Assembly (NCBI RefSeq): GCF_020622345.1
Contig: NZ_JACNMO010000002.1
Location: 62,001 to 126,000 of the forward strand
Length of the DNA stretch: 64,000 nucleotides
Source of the DNA: Roseobacter weihaiensis
GTDB lineage: Bacteria; Pseudomonadota; Alphaproteobacteria; Rhodobacterales; Rhodobacteraceae
Reading direction: 5' to 3'
Numbering within the stretch: position 1 is the stretch's first letter; the number at the start of each line of letters is the position of its first letter. A model generated the notes under the pieces. That model saw only the letters and a program-made list of their open reading frames with translations. It searched no databases and was not told where the DNA came from. Positions 35,168 through 45,165 of this stretch are shown here, one piece after another. The position numbers were made by a program, and so were the translations under genes.

Positions 35168-35728
35168 GTGCAGGTAGAGGTCCGTTGGCAGGCTTGGAGT
35201 GGTGACGGTCTCGAGCATTGCGTGGCCAGAGAGAGCGAAGGCGGTCTTGTTCTGAGCGGTGCCGTTGTCGGGGCCAGGGGCACGAAATACGGTGCCTTTT
35301 ACGATGTCCGCACAGACGCTTTGTTTCGAACCAGAGAGGTTCGCGTCACCTATGCCGACGGTGCGTTTCTGCATGTCGAGGCGGATGGTGAGGGCACGTG
35401 GCGCGATGTGCTTGGCCGTGCGCCTTTGCCCGAGCTTAGCGGCTGCATTGATGTCGATATTGGTGTGACGCCGGCGACCAATACATTGCCGGTCAAGCGC
35501 CTCGATCTGGCGGGTGGTCAGAGCTGCGATATCCTCGCGGCCTATGTCCCTTTGCCCAGTCAGATTGGTGACCGGTTCACGCCCACCTGCGCCAAACAGC
35601 GGTACACCTGCCTTGAGCCGGGGCGAAAGTATCGCTACGAGGGATTGTTCCGCAATTTCACAGCGGTCCTGGAGGTCGACGCGAACGGGCTTGTGCTGGA
35701 CTACCCCGAGACTTTTCGACGGATTTGA
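35168..35728 (+). CDS. Putative glycolipid-binding protein (DUF1089-like)
   Basis: A 186-residue protein that resembles the putative glycolipid-binding family (PF06475): VRWQAWSGDGLEHCVARE at the start, VTYADGAFLHVEADGEGTWRDVLG in the middle, and CIDVDIGVTPATNTLPVKRLDL, then QRYTCLEPGRKYRYEGLFRNFTA near the end. No signal peptide or membrane helix. I prefer GTG 35168 because GAAGAGGA lies 7 bases upstream and the domain starts at once; ATG 35147 gives seven more residues but has no ribosome site. The ligand is unproven; the family name rests on fold. Confidence 0.82.
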   Translation: MQVEVRWQAWSGDGLEHCVARESEGGLVLSGAVVGARGTKYGAFYDVRTDALFRTREVRVTYADGAFLHVEADGEGTWRDVLGRAPLPELSGCIDVDIGVTPATNTLPVKRLDLAGGQSCDILAAYVPLPSQIGDRFTPTCAKQRYTCLEPGRKYRYEGLFRNFTAVLEVDANGLVLDYPETFRRI

Positions 35729-35879
35729 TATCTTCTTTGCGATCAGCTTGGTGTCCTGAGGTTGATACAAACCATAAAAAAGAGCCAAGCACCTTCGCGC
35801 TCAGCTCATTCAAGATTTCGCATCGATCAGAACCCGCGACGTGTTTGCCGCAGTCTTTAACCCGCGCGTCCGGTCAGGA

Positions 35880-36377
35880 CTAAGAGGCCGGGTTTGCCTT
35901 GGCCGCGGGGGCGGTCTTGGCACCGGGGTTCAGCGGATCGTCCTGGCGTTGCACGGAGCCTTCGAAGTGGGCGCCGGATTCGATGGCGATTGTTTTGTGG
36001 ATGATGTCGCCCTCGACCCGCGCCGTGGAGGTCAGGCGGACCTTGAGGCCCCGCACGCGACCGACGATGCGCCCGTTGACGACCACATCGTCTGCCACAA
36101 CTTCCCCTTTGATGGTCGCGGTTTCGCCAATGGTCAGCAGATGCGCGCGGATGTCGCCCTCGACCGTGCCTTCAACCTGAATGTCGCCCGTGGTCTTCAT
36201 GTTGCCGGTGACATGCAGGTCCGCCGACAGAACAGAGGCGGGGGGCTTGGCCTTTGGGGGTGTTGAGGCCTTGTATTCGGTTTGCTTCGGTGCCGCAGGC
36301 GCAGAGGTTGCCGCTGCTGGCGCTTCGGTCTCGCCCGTTTTAGAGGCAGGTTCGTTGATTTTGCTTTTAGAAAACAT
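35880..36377 (-). CDS. Bactofilin, polymer-forming cytoskeletal protein
   Basis: A 165-residue bactofilin. The N-terminal 50 residues are Ala/Pro-rich linker; the core (about 55-145) is the right-handed beta helix rich in repeats such as VTGNMKTTGDIQVEGTVEGDIRAHLLTIGETATIKGEV. Bactofilins polymerise without nucleotides and often position cell-wall enzymes. The gene overlaps the end of an upstream M23 peptidase by 11 bases, a pairing seen widely, in which the peptidase is thought to be placed by the filament. Confidence 0.94.
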   Translation of the reverse strand: MFSKSKINEPASKTGETEAPAAATSAPAAPKQTEYKASTPPKAKPPASVLSADLHVTGNMKTTGDIQVEGTVEGDIRAHLLTIGETATIKGEVVADDVVVNGRIVGRVRGLKVRLTSTARVEGDIIHKTIAIESGAHFEGSVQRQDDPLNPGAKTAPAAKANPAS

Positions 36378-37698
36378 CTTGTGCAGCCTTGATATAGGTC
36401 ATGGGGTTTACAGCTTTTCCACCCACGCGCACCTCATAGTGAAGGTGCACGCCGGTCACCCGTCCAGATGCTCCCATATCACCAATATGATCTCCGCGCG
36501 AGACCCTTTGCCCAACTTTGACGTGAATTTTTGAAAGATGTGCGTAACGGGTCTCGATCCCGAAGTCGTGCTCGATTTTTACCAGCCGTCCGTAGCCGGA
36601 GGACCAGCCCGCTTCGGTGACCACACCGTCTGCGGTGGCATGCAGATGGGTGCCGAGGGGGGCGGCGAAATCGACGCCCTTGTGCATCCGGCGACCGCCG
36701 GTTTTGGGATCGCGCCGGAACCCGTAGTCACTGGTAAAGCGGAAGCCCTGTTTCACGGGCAGCGCAAAGGGGGCCTTTTCGGCCGCAATCCGGTAGAGGT
36801 TGAGCGTATCCATATGTCCCAGCAGACGGTTGGCGCGCTCCATATCCTCTGTGGGTTCCAGGTTCCGGCTGGAGAAAGACAATGGCGTCAGTGGGCCGCC
36901 CTGACCGGAATAGCCGCGCCGCACCTGATCCAGAATGCGATCTGTCGGCAAACCCGCATCACGGAACATTTTATCGAGCGGGGCCACCGAGACCGTCATG
37001 GCTTCTTCCAGCTTTCGGAAAATCTGGTCGTTGTCTTCCTTCATCAATGCGATCTCAAGCGCCAGCTCATCCGCCTTGTGCAGCGCGTCCTGCGCATCGG
37101 CCACAACCTCGTCCCGTTCGGCGGCAGTCCGCGCAAGCGCCTGGGACAGGAAATCGACAGGGGCGCCGTTTTCCTTTGCCGCGAGCATCGTATCAACCGA
37201 CGATGTCGTCACATCGCTCTCGAACGCAGCCAGTGCGGTCAGCGCATCTTCGCGTTCGTTGATCGTGCGCCGCAAGGCACTCTGAATAACTTCAATGCCG
37301 GTTTCCAACTCATGGCGGCGCGTTTCGGAGGCCAGCAGCTCGGATTGCATCACCGAGATCTGATCGAGTGCTGCATTGAACCGCTCCTGGGCGGCCAGCG
37401 CCTCGGCGGCACGATTATCGCGTTGGGCGGCGAGATCGTTGAGCCGCGCCTGATATGTTGTTTGATCGCGCTTGGCCTGTTCGCGAAAATTCCCGGCGCC
37501 GATACTGTCCATCAACAGTACCGCCGTCGCCACGATGGCCCACGCCACCACGAGCGACCCTCCTGCAAAGGCAAAAAGCTGCGTTTCCGGACGCAACCGT
37601 ATGAAGCGGGTGTCGGTATCAGACTTCAAAAAAACGCGCCGCTCAGGAAAAACCTGCTCCAGCGCGCTGTGAATTCTGATCGCCAGACGTGTCCGCAT
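36367..37698 (-). CDS. M23 family metallopeptidase, membrane-anchored
   Basis: A 443-residue inner-membrane protein: cytoplasmic start, one membrane helix near residues 42-65 (FAGGSLVVAWAIVATAVLLM), a long periplasmic coiled coil (about 70-240), and a C-terminal LytM/M23 peptidase domain. Zinc ligands are visible in MHKGVDFAAPLG and in GVHLHYEVRVGG. It should cut peptide cross-links or activate another hydrolase. Partner bactofilin follows with an 11-base overlap, and both genes probably act in cell shape. Confidence 0.94.
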   Translation of the reverse strand: MRTRLAIRIHSALEQVFPERRVFLKSDTDTRFIRLRPETQLFAFAGGSLVVAWAIVATAVLLMDSIGAGNFREQAKRDQTTYQARLNDLAAQRDNRAAEALAAQERFNAALDQISVMQSELLASETRRHELETGIEVIQSALRRTINEREDALTALAAFESDVTTSSVDTMLAAKENGAPVDFLSQALARTAAERDEVVADAQDALHKADELALEIALMKEDNDQIFRKLEEAMTVSVAPLDKMFRDAGLPTDRILDQVRRGYSGQGGPLTPLSFSSRNLEPTEDMERANRLLGHMDTLNLYRIAAEKAPFALPVKQGFRFTSDYGFRRDPKTGGRRMHKGVDFAAPLGTHLHATADGVVTEAGWSSGYGRLVKIEHDFGIETRYAHLSKIHVKVGQRVSRGDHIGDMGASGRVTGVHLHYEVRVGGKAVNPMTYIKAAQDVF

Positions 37699-37879
37699 AG
37701 AGGTGCCTTACTCGCCATTTCTTGGCTGCGTCAGGTCAAGACCACCCGGCGCGGCTTTTCGTGAACGTGATTAGACAGCGGCGTCAGGGGGGGCAAGCCT
37801 CTTTCGGCATGGGTCGTCTACTTGAAGTTGAATTGTTGTAAATGGGCAAAAAATCGCCGGTTTTCCGGTCCTTCGGCGG

Positions 37880-38689
37880 TTAACCGGTCGCTGTCAGGGG
37901 CCAGTAGAAGTCTGGTGGAATACCGGCCTCTGCACGTTTTTCTTCGTTGAAAGGTGGTTTGAGCGCGCCATGGAAATAACGCCGGACCAGCGCGTGAAAC
38001 CGCTCCTTTGGGTCTTCGTCGTGCCGCCCGCACAGAAAGTGAAACCACTTGGACCCATAGGCGACATGGGCCACTTCTTCGGCGTAGATGGTCTCAAGGG
38101 CTTCGACGGCCTGAGGTGCCTTGGCCTTGCGGAAAATCTCAATCATGCCGGGTGTCACATCAAGGCCACGCGCCTCCAGGACCATCGGCACAACGGCCAG
38201 ACGCCCCATCAGATCCTCTGCTGTATCTTCGGCGGCGCGCCACATTCCCGCATGGGCGGGGAGTGCGCCATAGTGACTTCCAAGCACTTCAAGACAGTCG
38301 CACATCAGATTGAAATGCTTGGATTCCTCATCCGCTGCCTTTACCCAGTCGTCGTAAAATCCCAAGGGCATCTTCACATCGGCAAAGCGCGCGATAATGT
38401 CCCAATGCAGATCGACCGCGTTCAACTCGATATGCGCCACCGCGTGCAAGAGCGCGATCCGCCCCTCGACCGTCCCGGGCTTGCGCCGGGGCACGTCGCG
38501 CGGGCTCAAAAGCTCGGGGCGGGCAGGGCGTGCCAGGTGCAGGGGCGGCGAAGCTTCGCCGATCTCCAGCGTCCGGCCAGCGGCGCGCGCGGTTTGCCAT
38601 TCCTCGGCAAAAGCACGGGACCGCGCGGTTTTCTCGCGCCCGTCGGCCGTGCGCAGCACCGCCTCGGCCATCTGCGCCAGAGGCATCAC
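37880..38689 (-). CDS. DUF455 family ferritin-like protein
   Basis: A 269-residue protein of the DUF455 group. Carboxylate and histidine residues fit a di-metal four-helix bundle: LLHAVAHIELNAVDLHWDI (about 90-110), KAADEESKHFNLMCDCL, and the second half ETIYAEEVAHVAYGSKWFHFLC with an E-E-x-x-H pattern. The reaction is unknown. It overlaps the stop of the peroxiredoxin gene by four bases, so the two are coupled, which suggests a link to peroxide or oxygen stress. Confidence 0.9.
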   Translation of the reverse strand: MMPLAQMAEAVLRTADGREKTARSRAFAEEWQTARAAGRTLEIGEASPPLHLARPARPELLSPRDVPRRKPGTVEGRIALLHAVAHIELNAVDLHWDIIARFADVKMPLGFYDDWVKAADEESKHFNLMCDCLEVLGSHYGALPAHAGMWRAAEDTAEDLMGRLAVVPMVLEARGLDVTPGMIEIFRKAKAPQAVEALETIYAEEVAHVAYGSKWFHFLCGRHDEDPKERFHALVRRYFHGALKPPFNEEKRAEAGIPPDFYWPLTATG

Positions 38690-39147
38690 AGCGCGCGCAC
38701 CGCCTCAAGCACCGCCTCCACATGCCCCGGCACTTTCACCTTGTTCCAGACCTGCGCAACCGTGCCGTCTGCGGCGATCAGGTAGGTCGTGCGTTCGATC
38801 CCCATGTATTTCTTGCCATACATGTTTTTCTCTTTCCACACGCCGTAATCCTCGCAGGTTGTGCCGTGTTCGTCGGAAAGGAGCGGGATCTTTAGCTCAC
38901 GTTTAGCTGTGAACTTTTCATGGCTGGCCATGCTGTCCTTGGAAATGCCGAAGACCTGCGCGCCGGCGGCGTCGAAGTCCGCGCGGTTTTCGGAAAAGCC
39001 CACGCTTTCCTTTGTGCATCCGGGCGTGTCGTCTCGGGGATAGAAAAACAGCACCACAGGCTGGCCTTTGAGGTCTGACAGCGTCACATTATCGCCGCCG
39101 GTGCTGGGCAGGGTAAAGTCGGGGGCAGGTTGGGAAATCTCTGGCAT
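38686..39147 (-). CDS. bcp: Thioredoxin-dependent peroxiredoxin, Bcp type
   Basis: Cytosolic peroxidase of the AhpC/TSA family. The 153-residue protein shows PAPDFTLPSTGGDNVTL and the peroxidatic cysteine Cys44 in FYPRDDTPGCTKESVGF. The second cysteine that E. coli Bcp carries five residues later is replaced by Val (CTKESV), so it probably acts by the one-Cys route. I start at ATG 39147; the frame runs to 39213 without a ribosome site. The stop is fused by four bases to DUF455. Confidence 0.94.
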   Translation of the reverse strand: MPEISQPAPDFTLPSTGGDNVTLSDLKGQPVVLFFYPRDDTPGCTKESVGFSENRADFDAAGAQVFGISKDSMASHEKFTAKRELKIPLLSDEHGTTCEDYGVWKEKNMYGKKYMGIERTTYLIAADGTVAQVWNKVKVPGHVEAVLEAVRAL

Positions 39148-39256
39148 CACACTCTCTTGGGTTTTCAGTATCCTATAGGGGTGACATAGTAGGGCCGTGC
39201 AGTCCACAGCCAAGGCCTGATCCGCTTATTAAGAGCCAAATCCAACCGCCGCGCCC

Positions 39257-42200
39257 ATGAGGCAGAGATCTGATTTGCAACAAGACACGCCCCTGACCCC
39301 ACATCAGCGCCGCAAGCGGCGACGCAAGCGCACCTTTGTCTGGACGGCTGCGCTTTTCGTCGTGCTGTTGAGCGGGGCGACTGCCAGCGCATTTTGGCTT
39401 CAGGGGCGCGAGCTGCTGGCACCGCCCTGGCTGCGCGACCGCATTGCCGCGCAGATCGAGATTGCATTGCCGGAGGCCAATATCCGTTTCGGGGACGTGG
39501 TGGCGGTGATTGACGACAACTGGCGACCGCAGTTCTGGATCCGCGATGTGGGTATTCTGAACCCCGAGGGGGCTCAGGTCATCTCCCTGTCGGACGTGCA
39601 GGCAGGGCTGGACAAGTCCGCCCTTCTGGAGGGGCGGGTGAGCCTCAAGCGGCTTGAGATCAGCGGGGTCATTATCAGCATGCGCCGTACGCGGGACGGT
39701 GCGATTGATCTGCGCGTGGGCTTGAACGCGGGCGCATGGATGCTTCAGGCCCCGAACCTTGCCGAGCTGGTGACTGACCTTGACGAGCTTTTGCTGAGCC
39801 CCGGCCTCGTTGACCTGCAAGAGATGGACGTGCGCGCCATCACGCTGCGCTATGAGGATTTGCGGGCGGAACGCGCCTGGACCGTGGATGGCGGGCACAT
39901 GCGGCTGACGCGCGACAAGGAGGTTCTGCAGATCGCGGTTGATCTCGCGCTCTTGGATGGGGATGCGCAAGTGGCCACTTTGGCTGCGAATTACGCGGGC
40001 CGGATCGGTCAGCGGGCCTCCGACTTCGGGATGACGATCAGCAACCTCAAAGCGCGCGACATCGCTTCGCAGGGGGCGGCCTTTTCGTGGCTCGGGGCCT
40101 TGGACGCGCCGATCTCGGGGGCCCTGCGCGGCGGGCTGAATGAAGATGGCAGTTTCGATCCGCTCAATGCCACGCTGCAGATCGGCGCGGGCGTGATCCA
40201 GCCGACCCCCGAGGCCCGGCCGATCCCGATCACCGGGGCCAGCAGCTATTTCACCTACCTGCCTGACACGCGGACCCTGCGATTTGACCAGTTCTCGGTC
40301 GACAGCCAGTGGGGGCGCGGCCAGCTCGAAGGGCAGGCGGTTCTGGGACCGGCCTCGGAAGGCCAGATCGAAGACCTTGTCGGCCAGTTCCGCCTCTCGG
40401 GCTTGCAGATCAATCCGGCAGGGTTTTACCCCGAGCCCGTGCAGATCGACGCCGCCGAGATGGATTTTCACCTCAGCCTTGCGCCTTTTGCCCTGCGTGT
40501 GGGCCGTTTGGATATCAACGATCAGGGCCGGATCTTCACCGCCGACGGGGTGGTTTCTGTTGGTCAGAAAGGGTGGGATATCGCGGTGGACGCGCAGATG
40601 ACTGCACTGAAGCCCGACCGCCTGATGGAGCTCTGGCCAGAGGCGCTGAAGCCCAAAACCCGAAACTGGATCAGCGAGAATGTGCTCGACGCTCAGATTG
40701 CTGATGCCAATGCCGCCATCCGGATGGAGCAGGGCGGCAAACCGCGATTTTCCCTGGGCTTTGATTTTGACGAGGCAGATGTCCGGTTCCTCAAGACCAT
40801 GCCGCCGATAGAGGATGCCAAGGGGCACGCTTCCCTGGTGAATGACCGCTTCGTCGTGGTGATTGACCAAGGAGGGGCAATCGCGCCGCAGGGCGGCTTC
40901 GTGGACGCCACCGGGACCGCGTTCATCGTGCCTGACGCCACCGTCAAACCTGACCCGCCCGGTGTGGTACGGCTGGCGGCAAACGGGTCGGTCACCGCAG
41001 CGCTTTCTTTGCTGGACCAACCCCCCTTGCAGGTGATGCAGAAGGCCGAGCTGCCGGTTGATGTGGCAGAGGGCGCGCTTGCGGTGGCGGGAACCATTTC
41101 CATGCCGTTGCAAAAGGATGCGCCAAAGGAGCTGATAGAATTCGATCTGACGGGCGAGTTGATTGATGTCAGCAGTGACAAGCTTGTCGAGGATCGCAAG
41201 CTCTCCGCCCCGCGCCTGCAGGTTGTTGCCGACGAAACCGAAGTTCAGATTGCCGGGAACGCAACACTTGAGGGGGTGCCACTGCAGGTGGTCTGGCGTC
41301 AGCCGATCGGAGAGCCGGGACAGGCGCTGTCCAGCCAGGTCGCCGGAACGGTCGAGATCAACCAGCAGACGCTTGAAGCCTTTGGCATAGACCTGCCACC
41401 GGGCACGTTCAGCGGCAGCGGGACAGGGCAGATCACGCTTGATTTGCAAAGGGGCGCACCGCCGACGCTTGCGGTCACGTCCAATCTGGAAGGGCTGGGC
41501 ATCAGTTTACCTCCAATCGGTTGGTCGAAGGCCGCAGCAACACAAGGCCAGCTCAATCTCAACGCAACACTCGGAGAGACGCCAAGGGTCGACGCGATCA
41601 CACTGACTGCACCGGGGCTGTCGGCCACGGGCGAGATCACGCTAACACCTGATGGCGCGCTTGAGCGCCTGCGTCTGGCGCGGGTCCAGGTGGGCAACTG
41701 GCTCGACGCGCCGGTTGATCTTGTCGGGCGCGGTGCCGGGCGCCCGGTCGGTGTGGTGTTGCGGGGCGGCACGCTCGACCTGCGCCGGGCCGATCTGGGC
41801 GGCGGCGGTGGCCAGTCCGGGGCGTCGGCACCGCTGACGGTGGCGCTCGACCGCTTGCAGGTCAGCGACACGATTGCGATCACGGATCTGCGGGGCACGT
41901 TCTCGACCACCGGCGGGCTGGCGGGCGATTTTCAGGGGGCCATCAACGGGGCGGCGGCGGTCTCTGGGCGGGTGACGCCGCAGAACGGGCGCAGCGCGAT
42001 TGAACTGCGCGCCAATGACGCCGGGCGTGTTTTTGCCGCGGCCGGGCTGCTGCAACAGGCGCGTGACGGGCGGCTGGATCTGACGCTCGTGCCGGTTGGG
42101 ACCGGGGGGGCGTTCGATGGCAAGCTTCGGGTGGCAAACGCGCGCATCACCGATGCCCCGGCCATGGCGGCCCTGCTCAATTCGATCAGCATCGTGGGTC

Positions 42201-42634
42201 TCATCAATGAACTGAATGGCGATGGCATCTATTTTTCTGAAATCAACGCCGATTTTCGGCTGACCCCGTCGCGCATCACCCTGCGCGAAGCCAGTGCCGT
42301 GGGCTCTTCCATGGGGCTGTCGATGGACGGCGTTTTTGACCCGGACACCGGCCGCGTGAATATGGAGGGGGTGATCTCGCCCGTTTACCTGCTCAACAGC
42401 GTTGGCAGTATTCTTACCCGTCCGGGTGAGGGTCTTTTCGGCTTTAACTATTCCATCACCGGCACCGCCCAGAACCCGCAGGTTTTTGTCAATCCGCTGA
42501 CGGCCCTGGCGCCGGGGATGTTGCGCAACCTCTTTCGCGGCGCGCAGCCCGAGGTGCCGCTGGAAGCAGGCGAGCCGGTGCCCGTGCCGGAGCCGCGCAG
42601 GCGGCCGGTTGTGACCCATGGGGAAGATCGCTAA
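39257..42634 (+). CDS. AsmA-like / DUF3971 large envelope protein
   Basis: An 1125-residue protein of the YhdP/TamB-like AsmA superfamily, thought to bridge inner and outer membranes and carry phospholipids. Basic residues (RRKRRRKRTFVWT) precede one membrane helix (residues about 25-49), and the rest is repetitive beta-rich sequence expected to form a long groove: the DUF3971 block lies near 130-450 (FSVDSQWGRGQLEGQAVLG), and an AsmA-like C-terminal part at about 880-1100 (ALLNSISIVGLINELNGDGIYFSEINADF). The end is Pro/Arg-rich. queA begins 9 bases later. The exact substrate is unknown. Confidence 0.9.
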   Translation: MRQRSDLQQDTPLTPHQRRKRRRKRTFVWTAALFVVLLSGATASAFWLQGRELLAPPWLRDRIAAQIEIALPEANIRFGDVVAVIDDNWRPQFWIRDVGILNPEGAQVISLSDVQAGLDKSALLEGRVSLKRLEISGVIISMRRTRDGAIDLRVGLNAGAWMLQAPNLAELVTDLDELLLSPGLVDLQEMDVRAITLRYEDLRAERAWTVDGGHMRLTRDKEVLQIAVDLALLDGDAQVATLAANYAGRIGQRASDFGMTISNLKARDIASQGAAFSWLGALDAPISGALRGGLNEDGSFDPLNATLQIGAGVIQPTPEARPIPITGASSYFTYLPDTRTLRFDQFSVDSQWGRGQLEGQAVLGPASEGQIEDLVGQFRLSGLQINPAGFYPEPVQIDAAEMDFHLSLAPFALRVGRLDINDQGRIFTADGVVSVGQKGWDIAVDAQMTALKPDRLMELWPEALKPKTRNWISENVLDAQIADANAAIRMEQGGKPRFSLGFDFDEADVRFLKTMPPIEDAKGHASLVNDRFVVVIDQGGAIAPQGGFVDATGTAFIVPDATVKPDPPGVVRLAANGSVTAALSLLDQPPLQVMQKAELPVDVAEGALAVAGTISMPLQKDAPKELIEFDLTGELIDVSSDKLVEDRKLSAPRLQVVADETEVQIAGNATLEGVPLQVVWRQPIGEPGQALSSQVAGTVEINQQTLEAFGIDLPPGTFSGSGTGQITLDLQRGAPPTLAVTSNLEGLGISLPPIGWSKAAATQGQLNLNATLGETPRVDAITLTAPGLSATGEITLTPDGALERLRLARVQVGNWLDAPVDLVGRGAGRPVGVVLRGGTLDLRRADLGGGGGQSGASAPLTVALDRLQVSDTIAITDLRGTFSTTGGLAGDFQGAINGAAAVSGRVTPQNGRSAIELRANDAGRVFAAAGLLQQARDGRLDLTLVPVGTGGAFDGKLRVANARITDAPAMAALLNSISIVGLINELNGDGIYFSEINADFRLTPSRITLREASAVGSSMGLSMDGVFDPDTGRVNMEGVISPVYLLNSVGSILTRPGEGLFGFNYSITGTAQNPQVFVNPLTALAPGMLRNLFRGAQPEVPLEAGEPVPVPEPRRRPVVTHGEDR

Positions 42635-42643
42635 ACGGGCCGC

Positions 42644-43693
42644 ATGAAGCTCAGCGATTTTGATTTCGACCTGCCCGAAGACCTGATTGCGACCCGCCCC
42701 GCGGTGCCGCGCTCCTCGGCGCGGCTGCTGGTGGCGCAGGGGTGCAACATCACCGATGCGGGCGTTTCGGATCTGCCGGATTGGCTGGCCCCCGGGGACC
42801 GTCTGGTGATCAATGACACCCGTGTGATCCCCGCGCGGCTGACCGGGGCGCGGCACCGCGACACGGCCCAGGGTCCGATGCAGGCGCGCATCGAGGTCAC
42901 GCTGCTGGAGCCGCGGGCGGATGGCACGTGGTCGGCCCTGATCAAACCGCTCAAGAAGGTCCGCATTGGCGAAGAGATCCTCTTTTCTGACAATCTGCGT
43001 GCAGAGCTGACCGCCGTGGCGGATGGCCAGGGGGCATTGGCGTTCAATCTGACGGGCGATGATTTCGACCGTGCGCTGAACGCGGCGGGCGCCATGCCGC
43101 TGCCGCCCTATATTGCCGCCAAGCGCCCGGCGGATGCGCAGGACAAATCCGACTATCAGACCGTCTTTGCCCGCAACAAGGGGGCTGTTGCCGCCCCCAC
43201 CGCCTCGCTGCATTTCGACGACGCCCTTCTGGAGGCCCTGGCCGCGCGCGGGGTCGGTTTTTCCTTTGTGACGCTTCACGTCGGTGCGGGCACATTCCTG
43301 CCGGTCAAGGTGGAAGACGTCACGACCCACAAGATGCATGCTGAATGGGGGCGGGTCAGCGCGCAGGCCGCGGCCGAGATTGCCGCGACCAAGGCGGCAG
43401 GCAATCGCGTGATCCCCGTGGGGACCACCGCCCTGCGGCTGATCGAGACCGCCGGGCGCGACGGGCAGATCAAACCCTGGGAGGGTGACACGGATATCTT
43501 CATCTACCCCGGCTTCAGGTTCCAGGTTGCCGACGCGCTGATGACCAATTTCCATTTGCCAAAGTCAACACTGATGATGCTGGTCTCGGCCCTGATGGGA
43601 TATGAGGTCGTGCGGCAGATATACGCCCATGCCATTGAGGAAAAATACAGGTTTTTCTCCTATGGAGATGCATCGCTTCTGATCCCCGGTTGA
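42644..43693 (+). CDS. queA: tRNA preQ1(34) S-adenosylmethionine ribosyltransferase-isomerase
   Basis: Penultimate enzyme of queuosine synthesis; moves the ribosyl part of AdoMet onto preQ1 in tRNA. The 349-residue protein has the start [23 protein letters not shown], the [13 protein letters not shown] block near residue 55, [23 protein letters not shown] in the middle, and [20 protein letters not shown] with [18 protein letters not shown] near the end. Length is normal. It starts 9 bases after the AsmA-like gene and is probably cotranscribed. Confidence 0.97.
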   Translation: MKLSDFDFDLPEDLIATRPAVPRSSARLLVAQGCNITDAGVSDLPDWLAPGDRLVINDTRVIPARLTGARHRDTAQGPMQARIEVTLLEPRADGTWSALIKPLKKVRIGEEILFSDNLRAELTAVADGQGALAFNLTGDDFDRALNAAGAMPLPPYIAAKRPADAQDKSDYQTVFARNKGAVAAPTASLHFDDALLEALAARGVGFSFVTLHVGAGTFLPVKVEDVTTHKMHAEWGRVSAQAAAEIAATKAAGNRVIPVGTTALRLIETAGRDGQIKPWEGDTDIFIYPGFRFQVADALMTNFHLPKSTLMMLVSALMGYEVVRQIYAHAIEEKYRFFSYGDASLLIPG

Positions 43694-43765
43694 CGGCACG
43701 GTCTTATTGCGACGCCGCGACGTCGCACACGGGCGTGACACCCCGGTGCGTATCTTTCATCACGG

Positions 43766-43786
43766 AAAGGGGGGCAGGCCCCTTTT
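43766..43786 (+). terminator. Candidate terminator between queA and MFS gene
   Basis: AAAGGGG pairs with CCCCTTT over a GGCAGG loop, followed by TTTT. A second perfect dyad, TGCGACG/CGTCGCA (43708-43727), lies just before it. The first could end the queA transcript; the second may be a binding site. Confidence 0.5.
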
Positions 43787-43806
43787 CGGGCTCATGGAGG
43801 CAGGAG

Positions 43807-45072
43807 ATGCTACAGGTCTTATCCAGCGCTTGGGCGCTTTTGCTGGGCATGTGCCTGCTGATGGTCGGAAATGGCATGCAAGGCACGCTCCTGGGCATTC
43901 GGGGCGAGATCGAAGGTTTTTCCACGCTGGAGATGTCGATCGTGATGTCGGCCTATTTCGTCGGCTTTCTGGGCGGCTCGCGGATGGCACCGGGCATGAT
44001 CCGGCGGGTCGGGCACGTGCGGGTCTTTGCTGCCCTTGCCTCGCTGATCTCGGCGGTGATGATCCTCTACCCCACAGTGACCGAGGTCTGGCTCTGGACG
44101 CTGGGGCGGGTGCTGATCGGGTTTTGCTTTTCCGCCGTCTATGTGACCGCGGAAAGCTGGCTCAACAATGCGGCCAACAATGAAAACCGGGGCCAGACCC
44201 TGTCGCTTTACATGATTGTGCAGACGGCGGGCATCGTGGTCAGCCAGGCGCTGCTGCTGGCTGCTGACCCCTCGGGCTATGTGCTCTTTGTCATTCCTTC
44301 GGTGCTGGTCTCGATTGCGGTGACCCCGATCCTGCTGGCGGTCAGCCCGACCCCGGCCTTTGATACCACCAAACCGATGAGCCTGAGGACGCTGGGGCAG
44401 TATTCCCCGCTGGGCTGCGTGGGGATGTTCCTGCTGGGCGGGATCTTTTCGGCACAGTTCGGCATGGCCTCTGTTTACGGGGCCAAGGCGGGGTTGAGCG
44501 TGGCGCAGATCTCGACCTTCGTGGCGACGTTCTTCGTGGGTTCGATGCTGTTGCAATACCCCATCGGCTGGATCTCCGACCGGATGGATCGCCGGTTCCT
44601 GATCCTCATCGTTTCGGCCATCGGGGCGGCCGGGTCGGTGCTGGGCATGATTTTGGGCCATCAGTTCGCGCTCTTGCTGGTGTCGGCCTTTGTGGTCGGG
44701 GGGATGTCGAACCCGCTCTATTCGCTGCTCATCGCCCATACCAACGATTTTCTGGAGCATGAGGACATGGCTGCCGCCTCCGGTGGTCTGATCTTTATCA
44801 ACGGGCTCGGGGCCATCGCGGGGCCGCTCATCACGGGCTATATGATGGATGTGGCCGGTCCGGGAGGCTTTTACCTGTTTACCGCGGTGCTCTTTCTGGC
44901 GCTTGTGATATACGCCGGCTACCGCGCCACCCGGCGCCGGGGGATCGCGGTTGAGGATACCGGTGCGTATGTGCCGGTGGCTCCCAGTTACACCTCAGTT
45001 GCGCTGGAATATGCTCAAGAATACGCCATTGAAAGCGACAAAGAGGATGAAAATGCAGGAAATGGCCGATGA
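43807..45072 (+). CDS. MFS transporter
   Basis: A 421-residue major facilitator with about twelve membrane helices, beginning MLQVLSSAWALLLGMCLLMVGNGMQGTLLG. The loop after helix two (GFLGGSRMAPGMIRRVGHVRVF) and the GYATR-like loop WISDRMDRRFLI fit the family; it resembles the YcaD/UMF2-type group. The long tail after helix twelve is acidic (about residues 375-421). I start at ATG 43807 with GGAGGCAGGAG upstream; the frame runs to 43690 but that stretch holds hairpins. Substrate cannot be told. Confidence 0.9.
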   Translation: MLQVLSSAWALLLGMCLLMVGNGMQGTLLGIRGEIEGFSTLEMSIVMSAYFVGFLGGSRMAPGMIRRVGHVRVFAALASLISAVMILYPTVTEVWLWTLGRVLIGFCFSAVYVTAESWLNNAANNENRGQTLSLYMIVQTAGIVVSQALLLAADPSGYVLFVIPSVLVSIAVTPILLAVSPTPAFDTTKPMSLRTLGQYSPLGCVGMFLLGGIFSAQFGMASVYGAKAGLSVAQISTFVATFFVGSMLLQYPIGWISDRMDRRFLILIVSAIGAAGSVLGMILGHQFALLLVSAFVVGGMSNPLYSLLIAHTNDFLEHEDMAAASGGLIFINGLGAIAGPLITGYMMDVAGPGGFYLFTAVLFLALVIYAGYRATRRRGIAVEDTGAYVPVAPSYTSVALEYAQEYAIESDKEDENAGNGR

Positions 45073-45165
45073 ATGTGTCGCGGTGACGTAAAAAGTGACT
45101 AGGTTAATGGTGTATTTCATGGAAAACTTCCCATGTGGTTGTGAGTGATTTTTGGGAGAGGTGGT

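Noticed and set aside
39173-41449. Minus-strand frame of 758 codons
   Set aside because: Lies opposite the AsmA-like gene, which has membrane and family features; the antisense product is His/Arg/Gly-rich with no domain.
41642-43555. Minus-strand frame of 637 codons
   Set aside because: Mirrors the end of the AsmA-like gene and queA. Codon bias of those genes keeps the opposite frame open.
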